64,000 bases of DNA from an uncultured Bacilli bacterium (GTDB lineage: Bacteria > Bacillota_I > Bacilli_A > RF39 > UBA660). A program made the position numbers and the translations under genes. The notes beneath the pieces were generated by a model. It had not been told where the DNA came from. It ran no database searches and was given only the letters and a program-made list of their open reading frames with translations. The stretch spans positions 1-64,000 of the forward strand of contig CAKOOS010000006.1 of the NCBI GenBank assembly GCA_934098735.1, written 5' to 3'. Positions 49,876 through 57,491 of this stretch are shown piece by piece (the stretch's first letter is position 1; every line of letters starts with the position of its first letter).

Positions 49876-50412
49876 CTATGCCGCTTTCTTTCCTTCTTTA
49901 CGACGTACGTGTTCATCTTTATAACGAATACCTTTACCTTTATAAGGTTCTGGTTCTCTTACTTTTCTAACGTTAGCCGCAAATTCAGTAACTTTTTGTT
50001 TATCTATACCATGAATAGTAATTTCTGTATTACTTTCACTTGTAACAGATAAACCTTCAGGTGCTTCCATTACAACTGGGTGAGAATATCCAGCGTTTAT
50101 AGTAATTTTATTACCACTTACTTGAAAACGATATCCAACACCTACTGCTTCTAAGCCTTTATCAAATCCTTTAGAAACACCAATTATCATATTATTAATT
50201 AATGAATTTGTTGTTCCTTGCATCATATTTGCTTTTTGACTTGGTTTAACTTGTTTTGTTAAAACAACACCATCTTCAACAGTAACATTAATTAATTTAT
50301 CAAATTCATAACTAAGTTCACCCTTAGGTCCCTTAACATTTATTACATTTCCATTAATATTTATTTCTACTCCGTCAGGAATAACTAATTTTCTTTCACC
50401 TATTCTACTCAT
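49876..50412 (-). CDS. rplF: 50S ribosomal protein L6
   Basis: 178 residues. SRIGERKLVIPDGVEI at the N-terminus, VGYRFQV in the middle and EPYKGKGIRYKDEHVRRKEG at the C-terminus are diagnostic. L6 lies near the GTPase centre. It starts 9 bases after rpsH. Confidence 0.98.
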   Translation of the reverse strand: MSRIGERKLVIPDGVEININGNVINVKGPKGELSYEFDKLINVTVEDGVVLTKQVKPSQKANMMQGTTNSLINNMIIGVSKGFDKGLEAVGVGYRFQVSGNKITINAGYSHPVVMEAPEGLSVTSESNTEITIHGIDKQKVTEFAANVRKVREPEPYKGKGIRYKDEHVRRKEGKKAA

Positions 50413-50421
50413 AAAACATGC

Positions 50422-50820
50422 TTACCAAATATAGGCAAGAACTTCGCCTCCTAACCCTTTATTTCTCGCTTCTTTATCAGTCATTAGACCTTCAGAAGTT
50501 GAGATTATAGCAATACCTAGTCCGTTTAGAACACGAGGAATTTCATCCACTTTAGCATAAACTCTTAAACCAGATTTACTAATTCTTTTAAGTCCTGTAA
50601 TAACTCTTTCTTTTTTAGCTCCATACTTAAGTGTTAAAGTAAGTTTATCACCATTTGTATTTTTTTCATACACGTAATCAGCAATATAACCTTCACGTTT
50701 AAGTATTTCAGCAATACCTAAAGTCATCTTTGTTCCAATAACTTCAACAGTATTATATTTCATTTGATTCGCATTACGAATACGAGTTAACATATCTGCT
50801 ATTTTATCTTGTACAAACAT
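50422..50820 (-). CDS. rpsH: 30S ribosomal protein S8
   Basis: 132 residues. DKIADMLTRIRNANQMK at the start, KRISKSGLRVYAKVDEIPRV and GIAIISTSEGLMTDKEARNK at the end are invariant S8 blocks. S8 binds 16S rRNA helix 21 and in some bacteria represses the spc operon. Confidence 0.98.
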   Translation of the reverse strand: MFVQDKIADMLTRIRNANQMKYNTVEVIGTKMTLGIAEILKREGYIADYVYEKNTNGDKLTLTLKYGAKKERVITGLKRISKSGLRVYAKVDEIPRVLNGLGIAIISTSEGLMTDKEARNKGLGGEVLAYIW

Positions 50821-50833
50821 TTTCTTCCTCCTT

Positions 50834-51019
50834 CTACCAACTAGATTTCTTTACACCTGGTAATTTACCTTCATTTGCTAGTTCTCTAAAACAAATTCTA
50901 CAAATACCATATTTTCTTAATACACCATGAGGTCTTCCACAACGATTACATCTTGTGTAAGCACGTGTTGAAAATTTAGGTGCTCTTTGATTTTTAACAA
51001 CCATACTTTTCTTTGCCAT
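50834..51019 (-). CDS. rpsZ: 30S ribosomal protein S14, zinc type
   Basis: 61 residues, the short zinc-binding S14 (type Z). Two CxxC pairs, CNRC and CRIC 12 residues apart, form the zinc site; FSTRAYTRC and LPGVKKSSW are typical ends. It stands at its usual place between rplE and rpsH. Ribosome site AAGGAGGAG. Confidence 0.98.
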   Translation of the reverse strand: MAKKSMVVKNQRAPKFSTRAYTRCNRCGRPHGVLRKYGICRICFRELANEGKLPGVKKSSW

Positions 51020-51029
51020 AAGCTCCTCC

Positions 51030-51569
51030 TTAATTCTTGAAAGGCATTCCGAAGCCTTTTAATAAATCTCTAGCTTCGTCATTGCTATGTGCCGTAGTAA
51101 CAAATATAATATCCATACCACGTACTTTTACTACATCATCATATTCAATTTCAGGAAATATAAGTTGTTCTTTAATACCAATAGTATAATTTCCTTTTCC
51201 ATCAAAAGCATGAGCTGAAACGCCACGGAAATCTCTAACACGTGGAAGTCCAATTTTAACTAATTTTTCAAAGAAATTATACATATTTTCTCCTCTTAGA
51301 GTAACTTTTACCCCAACAGGTTGACCTTCTCTTAATTTAAATCCTGCAATTGACTTACGAGCTTTAGTAACTACGCACTTTTGACCACTTATAGCTTCAA
51401 GATCTTTTACAGCAGCCGTAATAAATTTTTCATCTTTACTACCTTCACCAACACCCATGTTGATAACAATCTTTTCAAGTTTTGGAACAGCCATAATAGT
51501 AGTATAATTATGTTCCTTCATTAATTCAGGAACAATTTTTTCATCATATAATTTTCTAAAATTACTCAT
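51030..51569 (-). CDS. rplE: 50S ribosomal protein L5
   Basis: 179 residues. KLEKIVINMGVGEGSKD near 30, ITGQKPVVTKARKSIAGFKLR-type block (here SGQKCVVTKARKSIAGFKLR) and PRVRDFRGVS identify L5, which carries 5S rRNA contacts. Its start lies 2 bases after the rplX stop. Confidence 0.98.
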   Translation of the reverse strand: MSNFRKLYDEKIVPELMKEHNYTTIMAVPKLEKIVINMGVGEGSKDEKFITAAVKDLEAISGQKCVVTKARKSIAGFKLREGQPVGVKVTLRGENMYNFFEKLVKIGLPRVRDFRGVSAHAFDGKGNYTIGIKEQLIFPEIEYDDVVKVRGMDIIFVTTAHSNDEARDLLKGFGMPFKN

Positions 51570-51571
51570 AA

Positions 51572-51865
51572 TTACTTACTCGCTTTCTTAGAAGTTTTTT
51601 TCTTTTCAGTTTTAACTTCTTCTTTTTTTGAAGCTTTTGCTTCTTTATCATTTATTACTTTAACATTTGAAACATGAATAGGAGCTTCAATTTCAAAAAT
51701 TCCACCTTTATCATTTGTATTTGTTGGTTTACTATGCTTTTTAACAATATGTACACCTTCAACTACAACTTTAGAATCTTTTTTTAATGTTTTAATAACT
51801 TTGCCTTCTTTGCCTTTATCAGCACCAGCAATGATTCTAACAGTATCTCCAACTTTTACTTTCAT
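51572..51865 (-). CDS. rplX: 50S ribosomal protein L24 with Lys-rich tail
   Basis: 97 residues. KVKVGDTVRIIAGADKGKEG (KOW motif) and EGVHIVKKHSKPTN, with IHVSNVKVI at the end of the core. The last 22 residues (KEEVKTEKKKTSKKASK region) form a charged extension not present in shorter L24. It starts the assembly of the large subunit. Confidence 0.97.
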   Translation of the reverse strand: MKVKVGDTVRIIAGADKGKEGKVIKTLKKDSKVVVEGVHIVKKHSKPTNTNDKGGIFEIEAPIHVSNVKVINDKEAKASKKEEVKTEKKKTSKKASK

Positions 51866-51874
51866 TTTTGCCTC

Positions 51875-52243
51875 CTATAATACTTCTGGAGCTAAAGAAA
51901 CAATTTTCATATAATCTTTTTCTCTAAGCTCTCTAGCAACTGGTCCTAAAACTCTTGTTCCAACAGGTGATTTATCATCCTTAATTAAAACACAAGCATT
52001 GTCATCAAATTTGATATAAGAACCATCATTTCTTCTAACGCCTTCAACGCTTCTTACGATTACGGCTTTAACAACTTTACCTTTTTTAACTGGACTGTTA
52101 GGAATAGCTTTTTTAACTGTTCCAACAACAACATCTCCAATATTACCATATTTAACTTTAGAACCACCAAGAACTCTAATTACTAAAAGTTCTCTTGCTC
52201 CTGAGTTATCAGCAACTTTTAATCTACTTTCTTGCATTACCAT
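51875..52243 (-). CDS. rplN: 50S ribosomal protein L14
   Basis: 122 residues, normal length. QESRLKVADNSGARELLVIR, then KAIPNSPVKKGKVVKAVIVR and CVLIKDDKSPVGTRVLGPVA. L14 forms part of the intersubunit bridge. ATG 52243 aligns with the family start and has GGAGG 7 bases upstream. Confidence 0.98.
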   Translation of the reverse strand: MVMQESRLKVADNSGARELLVIRVLGGSKVKYGNIGDVVVGTVKKAIPNSPVKKGKVVKAVIVRSVEGVRRNDGSYIKFDDNACVLIKDDKSPVGTRVLGPVARELREKDYMKIVSLAPEVL

Positions 52244-52254
52244 AATTTTGCCTC

Positions 52255-52512
52255 CTAAAGGATAACAGCTTCAACTAAAATTTCTACTAATTCATATCTT
52301 TTTGTTTTAGATAATGGTTTAGTCATTCTAATTTTTACTGTATCTCCTACTTTAGCTCTATTTTCTTCATCATGAGCAGCATATTTCTTAGAATATTTAA
52401 CATTTTTCTTGTATAAAGGATGTCTTTTTGAAGTTTCAACATTAACAGTTATTGTTTTGTTATTAGATGCACTAACAACTTTACCAATTAATTCTTGTTT
52501 CTTTTCTGTCAT
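52255..52512 (-). CDS. rpsQ: 30S ribosomal protein S17
   Basis: 85 residues. LIGKVVSASNNKTITVNVE, RHPLYKKNVKYSKKYAAHDE and VGDTVKIRMTKPLSKTKRY are standard S17, a primary 16S-binding protein. The start overlaps the rpmC stop (TAATG) and has GGAGG. Confidence 0.98.
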   Translation of the reverse strand: MTEKKQELIGKVVSASNNKTITVNVETSKRHPLYKKNVKYSKKYAAHDEENRAKVGDTVKIRMTKPLSKTKRYELVEILVEAVIL

Positions 52513-52727
52513 TATTTATTACCTCCATTAATTTCTCTTTCTTTAAGAATAGTTTTCATTCTTGCAACATCTCTTCTTAAAGTTCTAAGTTCCACTGGTT
52601 TTTCAAGTGTACCATTTGCTTGTTGCATTCTCTTTGTAAATAATTCTTCTTTTGTATCTTTGATTTTTTTAGTCAAATCTTCCGTAGATAATTTTCTAAG
52701 TTCTTTAATTTCCAAGAGAATCACCAT
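52512..52727 (-). CDS. rpmC: 50S ribosomal protein L29
   Basis: 71 residues if read from ATG 52727. IKELRKLSTEDLTKKIKDT, FTKRMQQANGTLEKP and RTLRRDVARMKTIL identify L29, at the polypeptide exit. The start is uncertain: a TTG at 52715 gives MEIKELRK, closer to family starts, with GGTGAT upstream. Either start overlaps the end of rplP. Confidence 0.93.
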   Translation of the reverse strand: MVILLEIKELRKLSTEDLTKKIKDTKEELFTKRMQQANGTLEKPVELRTLRRDVARMKTILKEREINGGNK

Positions 52728-53142
52728 CCTTTACTTCTTCTTTTTTAACAAATTTTGATTTAACAGATAATTTATGAGATGCAAGTCTTAAAGCTTCACG
52801 AGCTATAGCTTCATCTACTCCTGTAATTTCAAACATTATTTTACCTTTTTTAACTACTGCTACCCATTCATCTACTGAACCTTTACCTTTACCTTGACGA
52901 GTTTCAAGAGGTTTTTTAGTTCTTGGCATGTGTGGGAAAATATTAATAAATACTTTACCACCACGTTTCATATAACGTGTCATAGCAATACGAGCAGCTT
53001 CTATTTGACGAGCTGAAATCCATCCGCCTTCTATAGCTTCTAGACCATAGTCACCAAAGTGAAGTTCAGTATTACCTTTTGCTTTACCATCATAGCTTAT
53101 TCTATGACTTTTACGATACTTAGTTCTTTTTGGCATCAACAT
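52705..53142 (-). CDS. rplP: 50S ribosomal protein L16
   Basis: 145 residues. MLMPKRTKYRKSHRISYDGK at the N-terminus and ARIAMTRYMKRGGKVFINIF with RMGKGKG-like and RLASHKL blocks identify L16, which touches the tRNA acceptor arm. It overlaps rpsC by 23 bases and rpmC at the other end, making this the tightest part of the cluster. Confidence 0.97.
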   Translation of the reverse strand: MLMPKRTKYRKSHRISYDGKAKGNTELHFGDYGLEAIEGGWISARQIEAARIAMTRYMKRGGKVFINIFPHMPRTKKPLETRQGKGKGSVDEWVAVVKKGKIMFEITGVDEAIAREALRLASHKLSVKSKFVKKEEVKDGDSLGN

Positions 53143-53797
53143 TTTTATCAGCTCCCTTCACTGTTTTCTTTGCAGGAAGAATTTCATTTTTATAAATCCA
53201 TACTTTAACCCCTATCTTACCATAAGTTGTATCAGCTTCAGCGATAGCATAATCAACATCAGCTCTTATAGTATGAAGTGGCACAGTTCCTTCAGTATAT
53301 CCTTCAGTACGAGCCATTTCAGCTCCTCCTAAACGACCAGAAACAGCTGTTTTACAACCCTTTGCTCCAGCTTTCATTACATTACGAATAGCTCTTTTTT
53401 GAGCTGTTCTAAATGGTGCTCTTGCAGCAATTTGATTTGCAATATTTTGTGCAACTAAAGCAGCATTTAAATCAGGATTTTTTTCTTCAACAATATTAAT
53501 GAAAACTTCTTCTCCAACAAGTTTAGATAATTTTTTTCTTAATTTTTCAATATCTTCTCCACCACGACCGATGATAACACCAGGTTTAGCAGTATAAATA
53601 GATACTTCACATCTATTTTTCTTACGTTCAACAATTACACTTGCAATAGCAGCTTCTTTAAGATTCTTTTCTAAATATTCTCTAATTTTAATATCATTAA
53701 TTAAATATTCAGCATAATTATCTTTAGAATACCATTTACTTTGCCAGTCTTTGTTAACACCAAGTCTATATCCTATAGGATTAACTTTTTGTCCCAT
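53120..53797 (-). CDS. rpsC: 30S ribosomal protein S3
   Basis: 225 residues. GQKVNPIGYRLGVNKDWQSK at the N-terminus, the KH domain with GVIIGRGGEDIEKLRKKL near 75, and the C-terminal RLGGAEMARTEGYTEGTVPL, PLHTIRADVDYAIAEADTTY. S3 helps unwind mRNA at the entry channel. The last 15 residues are Lys-rich. It starts 2 bases after rplV. Confidence 0.98.
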   Translation of the reverse strand: MGQKVNPIGYRLGVNKDWQSKWYSKDNYAEYLINDIKIREYLEKNLKEAAIASVIVERKKNRCEVSIYTAKPGVIIGRGGEDIEKLRKKLSKLVGEEVFINIVEEKNPDLNAALVAQNIANQIAARAPFRTAQKRAIRNVMKAGAKGCKTAVSGRLGGAEMARTEGYTEGTVPLHTIRADVDYAIAEADTTYGKIGVKVWIYKNEILPAKKTVKGADKNVDAKKN

Positions 53798-53799
53798 TT

Positions 53800-54147
53800 T
53801 TACTTAACTCCCTTCGCATCATCAGTAACTTTTACAGTTATATGACTACTTCTCTTATCATGGCGGTCTACATTACCACGACTTGCAAATTTAATTCTTT
53901 TATAAACAGGTCCTGGATTAATGTAACATTCACTAATTCTAAGTTCAGATTCATTTGCGCCGTTATTATTAACAGCATTTGCAACTGCTGAATTTAAAAC
54001 TTTAAGAATTAATCTACTAGCTTTTGTATTAGTATTTTCTAATATTCCTCTAGCAGTTTCAACGTCTTTTCCTCTAACTAAGTCCATTGTCATTCTAGCA
54101 AGTCTTGGCTTAATTAAAGCATTTTTATGAATTGCATAAGCTTCCAT
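53800..54147 (-). CDS. rplV: 50S ribosomal protein L22
   Basis: 115 residues. PRLARMTMDLVRGKDVETAR near 14, NNNGANESELRISECYINPG and RGNVDRHDKRSSHITV identify L22, whose loop lines the exit tunnel. The C-terminus matches family length. Ribosome site GGAGGTAAC. Confidence 0.98.
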   Translation of the reverse strand: MEAYAIHKNALIKPRLARMTMDLVRGKDVETARGILENTNTKASRLILKVLNSAVANAVNNNGANESELRISECYINPGPVYKRIKFASRGNVDRHDKRSSHITVKVTDDAKGVK

Positions 54148-54155
54148 GTTACCTC

Positions 54156-54419
54156 CTACTTATTACCTGCATGGCCTGTAAATTTACGAGTTTGTGAAAA
54201 TTCTCCTAATTTATGTCCAACCATGTCTTCAGTTATATAAACTGGAATAAAATCTTTTCCATTATGAACAGCTAAAGTATGACCAACAAAGTCAGGAAAA
54301 ATAGTAGATCTTCTTGACCATGTTTTAATAACTGTTTTTTTATTTCCCTTATTCATTTCTTGAATCTTTTTCATAAGTGATTCTTCTACATAAGGTCCTT
54401 TTTTTAAACTTCTTGCCAT
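54156..54419 (-). CDS. rpsS: 30S ribosomal protein S19
   Basis: 87 residues. ARSLKKGPYVEESLMKKI, TWSRRSTIFPDFVGHTLAVH and KLGEFSQTRKFTGHAG are invariant S19 blocks. S19 lies in the 30S head with S13. AGGAGGA is the ribosome site. Confidence 0.98.
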   Translation of the reverse strand: MARSLKKGPYVEESLMKKIQEMNKGNKKTVIKTWSRRSTIFPDFVGHTLAVHNGKDFIPVYITEDMVGHKLGEFSQTRKFTGHAGNK

Positions 54420-54427
54420 TTTTCCTC

Positions 54428-55261
54428 CTATTTCTTAGCCTTTCTACTTACTATAAGTTTTTCGCTTTTCTTTTTGCTTTTACGAGTTTTAACTCCAAGA
54501 GCAGGTTTACCCCAAGGAGTCATCGGATTCTTACGTCCAATTGGTGCACGACCTTCTCCACCACCATGAGGGTGATCATTTGGATTCATTACAGATCCAC
54601 GGTTTGTAGGTCTAATACCTAAATGACGTTTTCTACCAGCTTTACCTAAATTTACTAGTTTGTAATCTTCATTACCTACAACACCAATAGTTGCAATACA
54701 TGATCCAAGAATAAGTCTTGTTTCGCCAGATTGTAAACGAAGCATTACATATTTACCTTCACGTCCAAGTATTTGAGCTCCAGCTCCAGCACTACGACAA
54801 ATTTCAGCACCTTTACCAGGTTGAAGTTCAATGCAATGAACCATAGTACCAACCGGAATATTTTTAAGTGGTAGAGCATTACCTACTTTAATATCAGCAG
54901 ATTCGCCATTTTCAATTATTGCACCAACTTTTAAACCATTTGGAGCAATAATATATCTTTTTTCTCCATCTTTATAATTAATTAATGCTATGTTTGCATT
55001 TCTGTTTGGATCGTATTCAATACTAGCAACACGTCCTGTAACGCCAATTTTATTTCTTTTATAATCAATAACACGGTATTTTCTTTTAGCTCCACCACCA
55101 ATGTGACGAACTGTCATTTTACCTTGATTATTTCTACCACCAGTTTTACTAATGCTAACTAACAAAGATTTAGTTGGAGTAGAACTAGTGATTTCTTCAT
55201 TTTGTAAAGTACTCATTCCACGACGACCATTAGTCGTTGGTTTATAATGTTTTATAGCCAT
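54428..55261 (-). CDS. rplB: 50S ribosomal protein L2
   Basis: 277 residues, standard length. AIKHYKPTTNGRRGMSTL, GGRNNQGKMTVRHIGGGAKR and the C-terminal GGGEGRAPIGRK with its conserved catalytic-centre histidine region. L2 is required for subunit joining and peptidyl transfer. AGGAT site at a normal distance; 8 bases before rpsS. Confidence 0.99.
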   Translation of the reverse strand: MAIKHYKPTTNGRRGMSTLQNEEITSSTPTKSLLVSISKTGGRNNQGKMTVRHIGGGAKRKYRVIDYKRNKIGVTGRVASIEYDPNRNANIALINYKDGEKRYIIAPNGLKVGAIIENGESADIKVGNALPLKNIPVGTMVHCIELQPGKGAEICRSAGAGAQILGREGKYVMLRLQSGETRLILGSCIATIGVVGNEDYKLVNLGKAGRKRHLGIRPTNRGSVMNPNDHPHGGGEGRAPIGRKNPMTPWGKPALGVKTRKSKKKSEKLIVSRKAKK

Positions 55262-55275
55262 TTTTATCCTCCAAT

Positions 55276-55551
55276 CTAAATTTCTATTGAAGAACCTTCG
55301 CTTAAAGTAACAATTGCTTTTTTATAAGTTTTAGTTCTTCCAGAGTATTTTCCAACTCTTCTTCTTTTTGATTTTGTATTTAAAGTATTAACATTTTCAA
55401 CACTTACTTTAAATGCTTCTTCAACAGCCTTTTTAATTTCTGTTTTAGTAGCATCTTTTACTACTTTGAATGTATATACATTATTTTGTCTATTAGCCAT
55501 AGACTTTTCAGTAATAACTGGTGCAATAATAACATCTGAATAATGTCTCAT
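55276..55551 (-). CDS. rplW: 50S ribosomal protein L23
   Basis: 91 residues. DVIIAPVITEKSMANRQNNV and VNTLNTKSKRRRVGKYSGRT identify L23, the docking site for trigger factor and SRP at the exit tunnel. It starts on the rplD stop (TAATG), so translation is coupled. Confidence 0.98.
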   Translation of the reverse strand: MRHYSDVIIAPVITEKSMANRQNNVYTFKVVKDATKTEIKKAVEEAFKVSVENVNTLNTKSKRRRVGKYSGRTKTYKKAIVTLSEGSSIEI

Positions 55552-56174
55552 TATTTAAGCACCTCCTTTAATTTATTAACTGTTTCTTCATCCATTACAA
55601 CAGTATCAGCATTTACTAAATCATAACAATTAATTTCATCAGCATAAATAACTAAACAATTTGGTAAATTTCTTGTTGCTAAATATAAATTTTCAGCATC
55701 ATCACTTGTAACAAACAAAATTTTATCTTCTAATTTTAAATTATTAAGTACTACTAAAGCATCTTTTGTTTTAGCACTTTCCATTTGGAAATTATCAACA
55801 ACCACTAGCTTTTTTTCTAAAACTTTTTCAGATAAAGCACTTTTTAGAGCAAGTACTCTTTCCTTTTTATTTATTTTAAAACTAAAATCACGATTATCAA
55901 CGCCAAAAGGTATTCCGCCACCTCTCCATTGAGTAGCTCTAATGCTACCTTGACGAGCTCTACCAGTACCTTTTTGTTTCCATGGCTTTCTTCCGCCACC
56001 AGAAACTTCACTTCTATTTTTAGTTTTTCTTGTTCCTTGACGAGTAGCATCTAATTGTAAACGAATCATTTTCTTTAAAGCATCATCATTTACTTCAATT
56101 TTAAAGATACTATCACTTAATGTTAAATCTTTTACATTTTCACCTTTAAGGTTCTTAACACTTATCTTTGTCAT
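55551..56174 (-). CDS. rplD: 50S ribosomal protein L4
   Basis: 207 residues. The long loop TRKTKNRSEVSGGGRKPWKQ-type sequence with KGTGRARQGSIRATQWRGGG near 75 is diagnostic; the C-terminal half is a Rossmann-like domain. L4 lines the exit tunnel and in some bacteria attenuates the S10 operon through its leader. Confidence 0.98.
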   Translation of the reverse strand: MTKISVKNLKGENVKDLTLSDSIFKIEVNDDALKKMIRLQLDATRQGTRKTKNRSEVSGGGRKPWKQKGTGRARQGSIRATQWRGGGIPFGVDNRDFSFKINKKERVLALKSALSEKVLEKKLVVVDNFQMESAKTKDALVVLNNLKLEDKILFVTSDDAENLYLATRNLPNCLVIYADEINCYDLVNADTVVMDEETVNKLKEVLK

Positions 56175-56197
56175 TTTAATTCCTTTCTAAGCAAGTA

Positions 56198-56965
56198 TTA
56201 CTTACTTTCTTCTTCCTTAGTTTCTTCTTTAGTATCTGTTACTACTTCAGTAGTAGCTTCTTCTGTTACTTCTGGAGTTTCAACTACTTCATCAACAACA
56301 GTTTCAACTTCATAAGTTAAAATTTCTTTTGGGTTTTCCTTTCTACTATTTTTAATAGCAGTTTTAATTAATACTAAAGAATTTTTTGCTCCTGGAACAT
56401 TTCCACTAACTAAAATATAATTTTCATTTGCATTTACTTCAATTATTTCAAGATTTTGAATAGTAACTGTATCAACACCCATGTGTCCAGCTAACTTTTT
56501 GCCTTTCAAAACTCTTTTTGGTAACATAGTACCTAAAGATCCTGGTCCTCTATGATAATGAGATCCATGAGTCATTGGTCCACGAGATTGATTATGTCTT
56601 TTAATAACCCCAGTAAAACCTTTACCTTTTGATGTACCAGTAACATCAACTATTTCTCCAACACTAAATACTTCAGCGCTGATTGTATCACCAATATTAT
56701 AAGTTGATTCTACATCTCTTATTTCTTTTAAGTAGCGCTTAGGAGTAGTATTAGCTTTCTTTGCATTTCCCATTTCTGGTCTAGTTGCATTTTTTTCTTT
56801 CTTTTCAAACACACCAAGTTGAATAGCATTATAACCATTATTGTCAACAGTTTTAACTTGCATTACTACGTTAGGTTCAACTTCAATAACTGTAACAGGA
56901 ATTAATTTACCTTCTTTAGTAAATACTTGAGTCATTCCAACTTTGCGTCCTAAGATTCCTTTCAT
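56198..56965 (-). CDS. rplC: 50S ribosomal protein L3 with acidic C-terminal extension
   Basis: 255 residues. The L3 core ends near 210 (KGILGRKVGMTQVFTKEGKL; GKGFTGVIKRHNQSRGPMTH; VPGAKNSLVLIK). It is followed by about 40 residues rich in Glu, Thr and Val (EVVETPEVTEEATTEVVTDT), not found in typical L3. L3 starts large-subunit assembly near the peptidyl-transferase centre. The tail may bind a partner or balance rRNA charge; unknown. AAGGAAGG site. Confidence 0.97.
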   Translation of the reverse strand: MKGILGRKVGMTQVFTKEGKLIPVTVIEVEPNVVMQVKTVDNNGYNAIQLGVFEKKEKNATRPEMGNAKKANTTPKRYLKEIRDVESTYNIGDTISAEVFSVGEIVDVTGTSKGKGFTGVIKRHNQSRGPMTHGSHYHRGPGSLGTMLPKRVLKGKKLAGHMGVDTVTIQNLEIIEVNANENYILVSGNVPGAKNSLVLIKTAIKNSRKENPKEILTYEVETVVDEVVETPEVTEEATTEVVTDTKEETKEEESK

Positions 56966-56985
56966 ATTTTTCTTCCTTCCTTTTC

Positions 56986-57294
56986 TTATAATTTGATATT
57001 TACATCAACACCACTTGGAATATCTAAGTGTTGTAATGCATCAATTGTTTCTTTGCTTGGGTTTTTGATATCGATAAGTCTCTTGTGAGTTCTTCTTTCA
57101 AATTGTTCCCTTGCATCTTTATATTTATGAACTGCTCTTAATACTGTAACCTTTTCTATTTCAGTTGGTAGAGGAACAGGTCCAGAAATTTCACCGCCAG
57201 TTCTTTTAACAGTTTCCACAATTTTTCCAGCAGCTATATCAAGTAAACGATGATCATAAGCTTTCAAATTGATTCTTACTTTTGTATTTGACAT
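56986..57294 (-). CDS. rpsJ: 30S ribosomal protein S10
   Basis: 102 residues. KVRINLKAYDHRLLDIAAGK, GPVPLPTEIEKVTVLRAVHK and REQFERRTHKRLIDI are standard S10 (NusE), which also takes part in antitermination. It is the first gene of the cluster, with AAAGGAGG at the start, about 125 bases after its promoter. No fusA/tuf genes precede it. Confidence 0.98.
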   Translation of the reverse strand: MSNTKVRINLKAYDHRLLDIAAGKIVETVKRTGGEISGPVPLPTEIEKVTVLRAVHKYKDAREQFERRTHKRLIDIKNPSKETIDALQHLDIPSGVDVNIKL

Positions 57295-57418
57295 TTTATG
57301 TCCTCCTTTCGCCTATATCTAGTATAGACATACTCCGTACAAGTTCTCTAATTCACTATTTTGTTCTACCAACTTAACCTAGTGTATCAGTAACCTCGCA
57401 CATCAACGCAGTCATACG
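57295..57418 (-). promoter_or_regulatory. 5' leader of the S10 cluster
   Basis: About 124 nt between the predicted transcription start and rpsJ. It is less AT-rich than other intergenic DNA in the window and contains several short dyads (for example GTATGTCTATAC and TATACTAGATATA near the ribosome site), so a structured regulatory leader is likely. I cannot fit it securely to the known L4-type S10 leader. Confidence 0.45.
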
Positions 57419-57424
57419 AATAAA

Positions 57425-57454
57425 ATTATAACACTAAAGTGTATGAAAAAGCAA
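57425..57454 (-). promoter_or_regulatory. Promoter of the S10-spc-alpha cluster
   Basis: Minus-strand TTGCTT (57449-57454), 18-bp spacer and a perfect TATAAT (57425-57430) preceded by TG. No other comparable promoter is visible before rpsJ, so it probably drives most of the 14-kb ribosomal cluster. Confidence 0.75.
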
Positions 57455-57467
57455 GAAAAAATTGCAA

Positions 57468-57491
57468 AAAAAAGAAATAACAAAAGTTATT
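57468..57491 (-). terminator. Terminator of gpmI
   Basis: Stem AATAAC / GTTATT with a 4-base loop, then TCTTTTTTTT on the minus strand. It overlaps the gpmI stop and precedes the S10 promoter. Confidence 0.75.

Noticed and set aside
57295..57418. Assigning the S10 leader to the Bacillus L4 leader or a riboswitch
   Set aside because: Several short dyads exist, but no arrangement by eye matched a known model convincingly, so only a generic leader is reported.
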